This document shows, piece after piece, positions 1 to 11,110 of a stretch of 64,000 nt of DNA. This DNA is from Sapria himalayana (Eukaryota; Streptophyta; Magnoliopsida; Malpighiales; Rafflesiaceae). The stretch is taken from positions 889,323-953,322 of the forward strand of contig JAREIK010002966.1 of assembly GCA_029783825.1 (NCBI GenBank), written 5' to 3'. Position 1 is the first letter of the stretch. Every line of letters starts with the position of its first letter. The notes beneath the pieces were generated by a model, which had not been told where the DNA came from, ran no database searches, and saw only the letters and a list, made by a program, of their open reading frames with translations. The position numbers were made by a program, and so were the translations under genes.

Positions 1-18
1 AGATAGATATATAGCTAG

Positions 19-60
<42 letters not shown>

Positions 61-275
61 ATAGATAGTCACAAAAAAAGATAGATAGATAGTAGATACA
101 CAGATAGATAGACAGATAGACATGTTGATAGTAATAAAATAGATTGACAGATAGACATACAGATCGACAAATAGATAGACAGAAAGATAAACATGCATAT
201 ATAAAGATAGATAGATAGATATATAGATAAATAGATAGATAAAAGAATAGATTAAAAACAAATAGACAAATAGAT
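1..275. repeat. GATA microsatellite with an (AT)n run
   Basis: Degenerate GATA/GACA repeats run from the window start to about 275, with an (AT)n run at roughly 27-58. It is the same repeat, on the opposite strand, as the TATC arrays at 22.5-33.0 kb and 58.3-59.1 kb. From about 277 the sequence becomes the left arm of CACTA copy A1, recognisable as the reverse complement of 48.24-48.30 kb. Confidence 0.9.
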
Positions 276-3200
276 TATACAAAAAAAATTATCTAAATAA
301 GGACTAAAATAACTTTTTTTATGATGTATTAATTTTAAAAATATATATATATAAAATTTTTCTAAACTTTTAATTAAAGTAACATTACATAATTAATTCA
401 TAAGTATAATAATTTTTTTCGATATTTTAAATATTAAATTAACATACACTAAAATTTTTACTAATATAAATATAAAATTATTCATTGTATTATAAAATAT
501 AAAATATTTTCAAAAAAATTTAAATTGACAAATAAACTAGTAAATATTAATATTATTATAAGAATAAAAAAAATTATATGATTATAGGAAACTTTTTAAA
601 AAATTAATACAAAATTAAAAAATCTTTAAATATAATAAAAATATAAAATTTTTCAATAAAGATAAAAAAAATTAATTAATATTTTAAAATAAATACATAA
701 ATGTTTGCTCCTACTAAAATTTATAAGAATTAAACAATTGAGTAATATTTTTACTATTAGCTTTTAATATTAAGTCTTTATAAAAATAATAAATATAATT
801 TTTTTTGAATTATATTCTCACTTTAAGTAATTTTTTGAATTTAAAAAATTAATAATGATATCAAATAATATGAAATTTTATGCCTTTACAATTATTTCAT
901 ATTATCATCATAAAAATTAATATAAATACTTAAAAATTTATAACCATAAAATATAAATTTATATATATTTTTTAACATTAAGAGTATTTTATAACTCTTA
1001 GGAGAGTGGCTAGAAGACAAATCATCTTTTCATGTAAGTCTTATTTTATGAACTTTGTTAATTTTGTAACTATTTGATATTTTTTTATAAGGCTAAACAT
1101 ATATATATATTTTAAATTATTTATATATTTATTGTTTAATTAATATTATAATAAAAAATTGTAAGGTGTTTATTTTTCATGTGTACCTTGCTACACGCAC
1201 ATTAATTTTATTGAACAATTTTTTATAGTAAATAAAATAAATGAGTCTTTTATTATATATATATATATATATTGTTTATTTAATGTTTTAATAATTAATA
1301 ATATAATTATTTTTGTATATATATATATTCACTTATTGTCGAGACTCGAAAGACAACTCTAACAAGTGAAGTGCAAGTCCTCCGCAGTCCACCATTTATC
1401 TCTCGACACTGATGCATCAAAATTTAATCGAAGATAAACGATACTTTTTCATTGATTTGAGGTATGTTTTATACCCTAATTCTTCATCGAATATCTTAAT
1501 GCAAGCATGTGCATTTTAATTATGTTATTTCTTTTATTGAAATCCTTCTTCATTAATCACCATGGTATGCTTGGATTGCTTATATAAACTTATTCGTATA
1601 CATACTCCATTCATTTGTGATATTATGAATTCTAATTGTGTGGATGTTGATGGTGCATAGTAGGTATGCCGACTTGATATCTACATCAATATACATAACT
1701 ATATATAAATAGTATACATAAACTTAAGTGTATTTTATATAAGTGTATTTAAACATAACTATACATCAATATGCATGTGTGATATAATTTGAATTTCTTC
1801 TTTAAGTGTATTTTACTATATCTATAGCTATAAAAATAGTATACATAAACATAACTATTTATAAATATAACAACATATATTTAATATACATATAATAATA
1901 TATATATATATATATATTATATATAAATGTATTTAACAATATGTATATCAACATATTACTATATATAAATGTATTTATCAACATTAATACCTTTACATAG
2001 CCATATGTCTAATTATATTTAATTACATGAAAATTTATATAACTACATCTACAAGTATATCTACATGCTTCATAAACTTAATATCCATTCATATCATTTA
2101 TCTCATTTTGGATATTCTATAAATCTTTATCATTTTCCCATATATTTTAGGAACTTAAATTTAATTTTTTCAATCTTAAATGTTTTTATTGTATTTTTAT
2201 ATGTGTGTATAAATCATTATGATTTAATATGTTTAGGGTTTGCATTTTTGTTTTACTTAATATCATTTAACTAAAATTGATTTCTAATAAAATGTTCATT
2301 TGTTAAAATTTATTTTGTAAATTTCAAAACAAATAATAATATTTGTGTAATAAATATTATAAAAAATTTCTAAATATATATGTGATGTAGTTTCAATTTA
2401 CAAAGATAAAACTCTAAAAATAAAATTTATTTACAGAATAAAATTTGCACCTCATAATATTTAATATGTTATATTTATTATAAATAAATAATGTTTGAAA
2501 TGTATCTATTACTTACAAAAAAATATTGTAATGTATTAAATTTGAAAAAAAATTTAAAAATAATTATTTAAAAAAACAAATTCATATATTTAATGGTCAT
2601 TTATATATTTGAATAAAATAAAAAAAATAATTACTTGTTGAAAAATTTACTCTTCTATTTATATGGTAATCTATTTTGTTTGAACATAATTAAAGAAATA
2701 ATTGATTTTTGAAAAAATAATAAAGGCATGTATTTATATGCACTACATTATATTTGTTTGAATTGTAATGTTTCTAAAAATTTATTAATAACAATAAATA
2801 ATAGGCAGAAATTTATCATAGACATTAATATTTTAATAAAAAAATAATATAGAAAAATAAAAACAATATTATCTATTTATGAACTATATTTTAATTTTTA
2901 ACATTATTGTAAATCAAAAATAATTTACAAATATGCCAACTTCATTTATTTATATGAGTATGATGATAGTTATTTTAATATAAATATTAAAAAAACAATA
3001 ATTTGAATAAAATAGAAGCTTATATATTTAATTCATAATTTCATTTTATGCATTAATATCCTCCACACACACACACACACACACATATTTTTTTAAATAT
3101 AAAGTATTTACAATATTTTATAAATTGTGTACAATATATAATATTTTATTTTAATTAAATTTTCAAAATCAAAAAATTTTAAATACATTTACACACACAC

Positions 3201-4000
3201 ACACATACATATATAATAGTTTCATGTATAACTTTAAAATATATTACGTATATAGGTATATGTATGTGTTTGTGTAGGTGTACAGTAGTAAATACATTCA
3301 TACAAGTATATACACACTACTTTAAAAATGTAGATACATGTGTAAATATATACACAAGTACAAAAATGTGTATGCTATTATATAATGTATACTAATGTAT
3401 ATAGATGTTTAAATGTGTGTATGTGTGTAAGGCAGTGTATATGCACATTATATTCATACATATATATGTAAATATCAATATTAATTTTGAGAAGAAAAAT
3501 ACTTGAGCACATAAATATTAACATGGTCCACAAATTCGTGAGAGCAGGAGCAAAAAGTGACATTATTGCAAGATACTACTAATTTACCATCTATAACACT
3601 ATGCCTCAAAATTTGATCAGATTACTACTTTTAATGATAAGGTTCATTCAATACTACATATCTTGGAGTTACATTTTCATTCAATACTATAATTTGTTCA
3701 AATAAAAAATTTTATCTAATATCTTCTTCAACAACTCTTCTATCTTCTTTTTCTAGTCTTGATAAACTATTTTCTATTTTGATTATATGTACATTTCTTA
3801 TCGAATACCTTTATTTCAAACTATTGTAATAGTAAAATACATTAAATCAATCTAGGCCTGACATCTTTCTTTTCTATGAGATATTTGATTATAGAATATT
3901 TAGTATATTTTATGACTTTGGTTCCCACTAAATATGATATTAATTTTCTAAGAGAAAAGATTATTGATATCAGTTCTTTCTCTATAGCGGCGTAATTCAA
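276..4000 (+). other. Left arm of CACTA-A1, AT-rich, no gene seen
   Basis: Very AT-rich DNA without credible coding sequence. Positions about 960-1700 are recognisable as the reverse complement of 46.74-47.74 kb in copy A2, for example GGTATGCCGACTTGATATC at 1661 and its complement near 46742-46760. A less AT-rich patch at 1330-1480 is shared with 47.23-47.36 kb. CA-dinucleotide runs lie near 3062-3085 and 3190-3204. The stretch 3530-4010 is slightly more complex but I recognise nothing in it. Confidence 0.6.
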
Positions 4001-4552
4001 TTGGGCATTTTAGAATGTGTTGTTATCATAGTATATTATAACTATTTATAAAAATTTTATAAAGATATAAAACTTTTCAAAATAATATTTAACTATATTT
4101 GTAACTATGTAAACTATTTGTATAACTATATTAATAACTATTTTTTCAACTATATAATATTTTATAACTATATGAGTAATTCTAAATAACTATATTTTTA
4201 ACAAATATATCATATGTATAATAATTTATAACTATATATAATTGTATTTTACTATATGTATAACTATAAAAATGTTATATATAAGTATATATTTAACTAC
4301 ATACATATTTATAACTATATATGTATAACTATATATAAATATTTGTATGACTATGTAATACTCTATATAATTAAATATAATTATATCTGTATATATATGT
4401 ATACCTATATGTATTCATATAATTAAATTTATATATTATTTATAACTTTGTATATATTTATGTATAAATACTTATAACTACTTGTATGAATATATCTATA
4501 TATAATTATATGTTTAACTATATATAACTCTATTTTTAATTATATATACTAT

Positions 4553-5482
4553 AGGTATAAGAACATATAGAGGTTAACCTCCCTCTATGGTGACCATCTC
4601 TTGAGGTTTATTGATTCTATTTCTTTCTTTCATCAGATCTCTTTAGTGCCATACTACAAAGGGATTGAGATTTAGTGGAATAAATGGAGTTTATGTTCGC
4701 AAAGCTATTCAAGAGGCTATTTGCCAACAAGGAGATGATGATTTTAATGCCAGGTCTTGATGCTGGCATTAAGACAACCATTCTGTATTATTTGAAGCTT
4801 GGTTAAATTGTCACCATAATTCCTACTATTGTCTTCAATGTAGAGATTGTTGAATACAAAAACATCAATTTCACTGTGTGGGATGTTGGGGTCAAGACAA
4901 GATTTGCACTTTCTGGAGGGATTACTTCCAAAATACCCAAGGTCTCATATTTGTGGTGGATAGAAATGATAGAGATCGAGTTAATGAAGCCAAAGATGAG
5001 TTGCATAGGATGCTAAACAAGAAAAAGCTTCGAGATCCAGTTTTGCTAGTGTTTTCCAAAAGCAAGATCTTCCCAATGGATGAATGCAGCTAAAATTACT
5101 GACAACTAGGACTTAACTCTCTTCTCCAATGCCATTGGCACATTCAGAGCACCCGTGCTACCTATGGCGAGGGCATCTGCGAGGGTCTTGATTAGTTTTC
5201 CAATTACATTGCCAGCAATTCATAAACAATTTTAGCAGGATGAGGCAAACTTTGTTAACATATCTGGATGTGGATCTAATCTTTGTCTATTTTTCTTGAG
5301 TTTTGTTCTGTTATGTGGATGACATCACCTATTTCTAGAGTGATTCAAATTGTATTTATATTTATATAAGCATGCTTGAAATACTAGACCGCATTTACTT
5401 TGTTCTAATCTGTTACAAGCCGAACTTGTTTGTTTTCTGTGTGTCTTTTTGCCATTGAATCCCAAAGGTATAAGAACATATA
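4553..5482 (+). repeat. 17-bp target site duplication around ARF1 retrocopy
   Basis: The word AGGTATAAGAACATATA occurs at 4553-4569 and again, identically, at 5466-5482, bracketing the ARF1-like insert. Removing the insert and one copy restores the satellite text found in an intact monomer near 50548-50575 (TATGTATAATAACATATAAC). A perfect duplication of this length fits LINE-type target-primed reverse transcription. Confidence 0.9.
4570..5465 (+). pseudogene. ARF1-like: ARF1-type small GTPase, processed (retro)pseudogene
   Basis: The former ATG is at 4684. The conceptual product follows plant ADP-ribosylation factor 1 almost end to end with no introns: MPGLDAG where the P-loop GLDAAGKTT should be, KLG then [15 protein letters not shown] (switch I), FTVWDVG (switch II), then [17 protein letters not shown], and a degraded NKQD region ending near [12 protein letters not shown] GTPases recruit coats to Golgi membranes, but this copy cannot: it has GIKTT instead of GKTT, a stop after KLG, a lost base in the G run of the WDVGG motif that shifts the frame at about 4885, and later stops. 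It keeps 5' and 3' UTR-like flanks and a 17-bp target duplication. No clear poly(A) tail remains; the 3' end reads CCCAA. Confidence 0.93.
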
Positions 5483-6487
5483 ACTATAAATAATTATCTT
5501 TGACTATATGTATAACTATAAAATATTATACATAACTATATTTAAAAATATAATTAACAACATATATTTAATATACATTTTTATAAATTAGTATATAAAA
5601 ATGTATTTTACCATATATATACCTATAGATAACTATATGCATACATATATAAATTTAGATAAAAAATATATATATACATACATGTATTAATATAAGTATA
5701 ACTATATTTGTAACTATATGTATAACCACATGTAACTATATTTATAATTAAATGTATAATAACATACAACATTATGTTTAACTATATGTGTACAACTATA
5801 TATAAATAGTTGTATAACTATATATAAATATTTGTATAACTATATAACACTCTATATAATTAAATATAACTATATTTATAACTATGTAGACATATATGTA
5901 AATTTATATATTTATTTATATAGTTATATATTTATGTATAACTATTTGTATGAATATATTTATATATAACTATATGTTTAACTAAATAAAAATTTTTATA
6001 GCTATATTTACTATATGTATTAACACATAACTATAAATAATTGTATCTTATTATATGTATAACTATAAAAGCTTTATACATAACTATATTTAAATATATA
6101 ATTTACAACTTATATTTAATATTCATTTGTATATTAGTATATAAAAACGTATTTTATCATATCTTTACCTATACATAACTATATGTATAAATATATAAAA
6201 TTATATGATATACCTACATGTATACATATAAGTATAACTTTATGTGTAACTATATGTATAACCACATGTAACTATATTTACAATTACATGTAGAACAACA
6301 TACAACATTATGTTTAATTATATGTGTATAACTATATATAAATATTTGTAAAACTAAATAAAACTTTATATAATTAAATATAATTACATTTTTAACTATT
6401 TATACATATGTGTATACATATTATAAATCTAAATATTTGTTTTAACTTTGTATAAATATATGTAAAACTAAATATAACTACTCATGT

Positions 6488-6535
<48 letters not shown>

Positions 6536-7130
6536 CTAAATGTTTAATGATATATAATTTTTTATTACTATATATATTATATGTATATAAAATATAACTA
6601 TAAATAATTATATATTGCTATATGTATAACTATAAAAACTTTATACAAAACTATATTTAAATATATAATTAACAATATATACTTAATATACATTTTTATA
6701 AAATGTATTTTAGTATATCCATACCTATACATAATTATATGTATAAATATATGAAATTATATGAAAAAATATATATACATGCATGTATAAATATAAGTTT
6801 AACTATACGTGTAACTATATGTATAACCACATGTAACTATATTTATAATTATATGTAAAAAAAATAACAACATAATGTTTAACTATATGTGTATAACTAT
6901 AAATAAATATTTGTATAACTATAAAAAACTCTATATAAATAAATAAACATTATTTTTAATTATGTATACATATATGTAAATCTATATATTTATTTATAAC
7001 TTTGTATACATTTATGTATATCTACTTATAATTACTTGTGTGCATATATCTATATATAACTATATGTTTAACAATATTTAACTATTTAAAACTACATTTA
7101 CTGTATGTATTCTATGTTATAATTATATAT

Positions 7131-8030
7131 GGGGTAATACTAATTTGGTGCACTAACTTAAAATTAAATGGAAAAAGATATAATATAAACAATATGTAAG
7201 CACATAGCATGAATGTATCCATTGTTCATGCTCATATCTGGTAAAATACAAATAAGGGCCTAGCTCTTACCTAATTCTAGCCCTTGGGCCTCAGGCTCAT
7301 ATATGTACTTATGTATGATAAAAAATTTAATATTTGATAGGTTTGTAAAGAAGAAAATTTCTTTTATGTAATTCCAATGCCTGGGTCCCATATTTACCGA
7401 TTTCAGCTTTATTAAAAGGAGGCCTAGCTTATATTATCTTCATTATTACTAAAACATTTTATTTTTGCACTCACTTTCTCTCTAAACATCATTGCTGGAC
7501 ATCTTTTAGATTTTTTTTGAAACTGTATGACAATCAGCTTTATTCTGTGTTTGTTTATGTCTATAATAACTTTTTTATATATCTGTGAATATGTTTGTGT
7601 GTCCCTGAATTTTTTGGGTAAAGTTTTAGCCTATTTATAGGTATGTAAAAACCTTCGCTAGTCCTTCATGGTGCTAGGAACAACACCTTAGCTTCTGAAG
7701 CTGTGAATTGAATAAAAAATTAATTCTATGTAAATACATGTTTGTTCTTTACACTCTTATTTTGTGCAGATATGCGTCATCGCAATTTAGATCTGTGACT
7801 ACTTGTTATCAATTTTTAGTTTGTAAATGTAGTATGGTATCCTCCATATGCAGGTGTAACAATGTTCTCTATTTGCGTGGAGTACTAGAAGAAAAAGAAC
7901 GAGAAATGCTGACCAGGCCTGAAAGACATATATGCGTGTTTTTTAAGTCCTATACTATTTTCTTCTATTTTCTTTGAAGGTAGGTGTATTTTCATTTAAG
8001 TACAAGTGTGTGTGTCATCTAAGGCTATGT
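7131..8030 (+). other. Spacer and right conserved block of family A
   Basis: Positions 7131-7320 match the reverse complement of 41.92-42.11 kb in A2, where that block lies upstream of the transposase gene. Positions about 7415-7790 match 54.25-54.63 kb in A3, where that block lies downstream of the transposase genes. The two blocks are nearly adjacent here, so the transposase genes were deleted around 7320-7415. An open stretch at 7708-7977 lies in this block, but I see no domain and do not call it a gene. Confidence 0.65.
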
Positions 8031-8400
8031 GATTATATATATGTACATATAATACTTCAGTATATACATAAATATATACTTGATTTTAATGTACGTATAT
8101 ACTGAGTATATATCTACGTATATACATAGTATATAAGTACGTATATATAGAGTATATATTTTTGTATATACTGAATATATTTGTTCGTATATAATTAGTA
8201 TATACGTACATATATAATATAGTATATACTTATGTATATACTCAGTATATACTTACTTTTATGTTGTAGTATATACATACGTATATGCGGTATATATGTA
8301 CTTTTATACTGTAGTATATACATATGTATATACCGAGTACATATATAAGTGGGTGCATATATTTATTTGTAGACATGTATATATTGTCATACGTACACAC
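8030..8400. repeat. Palindromic AT array, left side, copy A1
   Basis: Array of short palindromes such as GTACATATATAC and ACTATAGTATATATGTAC, with CGTA variants (TACGTATATAC). Matching arrays occur at 9140-9350, 36670-36850, 37690-37880, 55080-55400, 56035-56350 and 57120-57480, all inside family-A elements. Together with 9140-9350 this array encloses non-family DNA. Confidence 0.85.
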
Positions 8401-8845
8401 CTATTTACACACAGAAACACTTTTGAATATATAATTTCTTGGGCTGGTCAGGTCATCATCGTGCATTGGTCACTGATATAGGTAATAAAAGCAATGGATA
8501 TTAGACTTTTCCTAAAGATGCGAGATGATGATATTTTTGGTCCTTACTAGCCGGAAGATAGAAGTTGGTCTTAAAAATCTTAGTAATTGTATTAATATGC
8601 AATTATCACATGGTACAAAGCGAACATATGAGTAAATAAGTTTTTTTGCTCTAGGTTCTACAATAATTGGTTCTAATTGTACTAAGTCTTAGAATGATGA
8701 TGATGATGATGCTCATGTAGTGTCGTGTAATTCTGGTCCAGAAGGAATATTGGGTCCTATTTTGGGAGAAGCAGCTCACCACCTCATCAAAAACTCGCTC
8801 AATCTCAAGTTCATCAGTCGAGCATCATCACCTGCCATATTTTTT
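8400..8845 (+). other. Unidentified captured fragment in A1
   Basis: This ~440-bp stretch is less AT-rich than its surroundings and has no counterpart that I could find in A2 or A3. It contains a GATGAT run at 8694-8711 and a short open reading stretch (8720-8926) including GPEGILGPILGEAAHHLIKN. It looks like a fragment of a plant gene because it sits between the two palindromic arrays, but I do not recognise the family. Confidence 0.4.
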
Positions 8846-9098
8846 ATTATTAACGGTGGTGGTGGCAGTGGTGGTAGTGGCAGCAGTGGTGGCAGCAGAG
8901 GGCACCGGCAGCAGCAAAAGTGGTAGCAGTGACAATGGCAGTGGCAGCAACAGTGGCATCAGCAATGGTAGGAGCAGTAGCAGCAGTAGTAGTAGCAGCG
9001 ACAGTGGTGGCAGCAATGGTAACAGAGGTGGCAGCAGCGGCAGGAGTGGCAGCAGTGGCAGTGGGAGTAGTGGATGGAGTGGCAGGGGCAACGGTAGT

Positions 9099-9138
<40 letters not shown>

Positions 9139-9140
9139 AA
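8846..9140. repeat. Degenerate triplet-repeat array (GGT/GCA/AGT)n
   Basis: About 295 bp of near-perfect 3-bp periodicity built from GGT, GGC, AGC, AGT and AAC triplets, ending in (AAC AAC AGC)n. Because the period is 3, all six frames stay open, which creates spurious poly-Gly/Ser, poly-Ala/Thr and poly-Leu/Pro readings. Similar arrays on the other strand lie at 36855-37115 and 37885-38300 in A2, in the same place within the element. Confidence 0.9.
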
Positions 9141-9350
9141 TATGATATATACGTACATATATACTCTGTATATACGTACGTATAATACAATAGTATTTTA
9201 TGTACATATATACTGAGTATATTTGTACTCAGTATATATGTACACATAATACTGTAGTTTGTATGTGCATATACTATAGTAATATATGTACGAGTAAAAT
9301 GCTTGTATATATTTACATATATACTGTAGTATTATATATTTATCAAAAAT
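9140..9350. repeat. Palindromic AT array, right side, copy A1
   Basis: Same palindromic words as at 8030-8400 (for example GTACATATATACTGAGTATA). It closes the insert-bearing region of A1. The conserved right-hand block of family A (9350-9720), also seen at 56.35-56.65 kb and 57.48-57.83 kb, starts immediately after. Confidence 0.85.
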
Positions 9351-9779
9351 AATTTTTTTTATTTTGATTTGATTGAGTTGTTTAAATTTCTTACTGATAT
9401 GGTACCGTGTTATTCCCCATACAAAGCTTGTAGAAGTGATGGGATTTTTCACTTGACATGATGTGCCGTGACTCTGATAGCTTTGTCGCTACAGAAAAAT
9501 GGTGATCGAAGGAGAAGAGGGAGAGAAAGCAACGTGAATGAATGGATATATTATACTTTATGCACTGTCGGTAGATACATTGACGAATAAGATGTAATAA
9601 CATTTTATTATTTTTTTGTTTTAATTATGTAAAATATTGTATTAGAATATGTTATTAAATGATTTTATTTTGTGTTAATAATAAATTATCATTTATAGGA
9701 TCTATTTTTATTCAATTTAATATAAAAATATTAAATTATTTAATTAAAAAATTTTAAAATAAATTAAATTCTGAAAATA

Positions 9780-10268
9780 GTTTTGAAATTAAAATAGCTA
9801 GGAAAAATTACCTAGCTAATTTAGCTAGGGAAAAATCCCATGCTAAATTTGCAAGGGAAAAATTCCTAGCTAAATTAGCTAGGGAAATTTTATTAGCTAA
9901 TTTATCTAAGGATATCTTTATTTTAGCAAGAGATTTTCCATCGCTATATTATTTAGCTAGGGACTATTTCCATGCTAATATTTAGCGATGAGCATTTTAG
10001 CTTGTGAATACTTATATCGTTATATCCATTTAGCAATGGAAAATCTCATTTATCTTGCTAATTTAGCTAGAAATTTTTTTTTTTTAGCTAGGGATTTTCC
10101 ATCGCTAAATTTTTAGCTAGGGACACTTTCCTTGGTAAATTTTAGCGACGAGAACTTTAGATAGGGAATTGATCTATTGCTAATCCATATTTATATCCCA
10201 TTTAGTGATGAAAATTGCCCATTTAGCTAGGGAATTATCCCTAGCAATATGGGATTTTTATTGTAGTG
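9780..10268 (+). repeat. Right subterminal repeats and terminus of CACTA-A1
   Basis: Many copies of TAGCTAGGGAAA and TTTAGCGATGG variants lead to a subterminal hairpin at about 10218-10258 (CCCATTTAGCTAGGG, then CCCTAGCAATATGGG) and the terminus ATTGTAGTG at 10268. In En/Spm elements such subterminal repeats are the binding sites of the TNPA-type protein. The same architecture ends copies A2, A3 and A4. Confidence 0.85.
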
Positions 10269-10753
10269 AGGAATCTGGATGAACAAATTCCTATTATCTT
10301 ACGCAATCTTGAAATAATCTTTTCTCCTAGTTTATCTGACTCAATGGAATATCTTCCAGTTATTTTGGCTTATGAAGCTAGGATTGCTGGTCCCATCCAT
10401 AATCATTGGATGTATCCTCTAGAAAGGTAATATTAATTCACTAAATAAATTCTTTTCTTATAAATATTTTTATATACACAAAAATGACTTGTAATTTTTA
10501 ATAATCTTTTTGTAGATACTATAGGAAAATAAAGCATAAAATAATGATTAAGGCTCAGGTAGATGGTTCTATATCAATAGGTTATATTATGGATGAGGCT
10601 GTAAAATTAACATTATTCTATTTCAAAGAAGGAGATCCAACTATTCCACTCAAGGAAGAGTGTAATGAAGTTTATCTTTATGACAATGTGGATAATGATA
10701 TGTTTGAAAATTTCAAGCCTCCAGGTAAAGCAATTAGTTCTGAAGGAAAATAG
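10269..10753 (+). pseudogene. CACTA tnp2 (TNPD) transposase, DUF4218 part, 5' lost
   Basis: Two exons are joined by a clean GT-AG intron (10427-10515). Exon 1 encodes the DUF4218 signature around SMEYLPVILAYEARIAGP and HNHWMYPLER; exon 2 (10516-10753) continues YYRKIKHKI and GSISIGYIMDEAVKLTLFYF and stops at TAG. TNPD/tnp2 is the cut-and-paste transposase of CACTA elements. Everything upstream is cut off by the A1 insertion, and I see no DUF4216 domain downstream, so the gene is dead. The next 280 bp hold only short acidic stretches. Confidence 0.85.
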
Positions 10754-11110
10754 TATCTAACAGACTATTAATATAATGTAGCTCATCTATATGTCCTAAT
10801 GAATTTCACTAAGGTTCAAACATGTTGGTATTGTTGTTATAATTGTAGATGGTGGGGGATGAAGACGTCCTTTTAGTCGCATCTTTTGAGATGGATACAT
10901 GTGAAGATGTAGATGTTGATGAAAATTTAATTTATTATGAGGAAGAACGAGTGATGAACAGGAGTTTGAAAATGATGTTACTACATATGAAGAATAAGAC
11001 AACCCAAATTTGGATAATTCTGATGTGAATGAGTAGGCAGTGTGTTTTATGTTATTTTAATTATTAATCATTTTTGTTTAGTTTCATTGCCTTATGTATT
11101 TTTTATAGAT

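Larger units (their letters stand above)
4000..7130 (+). repeat. AT-rich satellite, about 545-bp period, copies in A1
   Basis: Long tandem repeat made of TATAACTATATGTATAAC-like words. A landmark (CATACAAC followed by ATTATGTTTAACTATATG) recurs near 5763, 6299 and 6867, giving periods of about 536 and 568 bp. The same unit occurs at 50288-51430 (landmarks 50288, 50839 and 51379) and, reverse-complemented, at about 42110-43310. The ARF1 retropseudogene at 4570-5465 interrupts one monomer. An (AT)n run sits near 6490-6532. Divergence between monomers is substantial. Confidence 0.85.
276..10268 (+). mobile_element. CACTA (En/Spm-like) element, family A copy A1, deletion derivative
   Basis: The right end is precise: TAGCTAGGG-type subterminal repeats followed by a terminus reading TTTTTATTGTAGTG at 10268, the complement of CACTACAATAAAAA. 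Internal order matches the reverse complement of copy A2: left arm (about 280-1900, matching 46.7-48.3 kb), 545-bp satellite, a spacer at 7130-7320 (matching 41.92-42.11 kb), palindromic AT arrays, then subterminal repeats. The transposase genes expected between about 7320 and 7415 are gone, so it is non-autonomous. Its left terminus is not in view; the homology stops at the GATA array. It is inserted in the DUF4218 part of CACTA-B, whose coding sequence resumes at 10269. Confidence 0.75.

Noticed and set aside
3530..4010. Possible retrotransposon (copia-like) fragment
   Set aside because: A few short readings looked suggestive, but no ordered motifs could be matched on either strand.
8828..9247. 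Poly-Leu/Pro, poly-Ala/Thr and poly-Gly/Ser open readings on both strands
   Set aside because: Produced by the 3-bp periodicity of the triplet array; all six frames are open, so openness is not evidence of coding. The same applies to 36756-37154 and 37932-38350.
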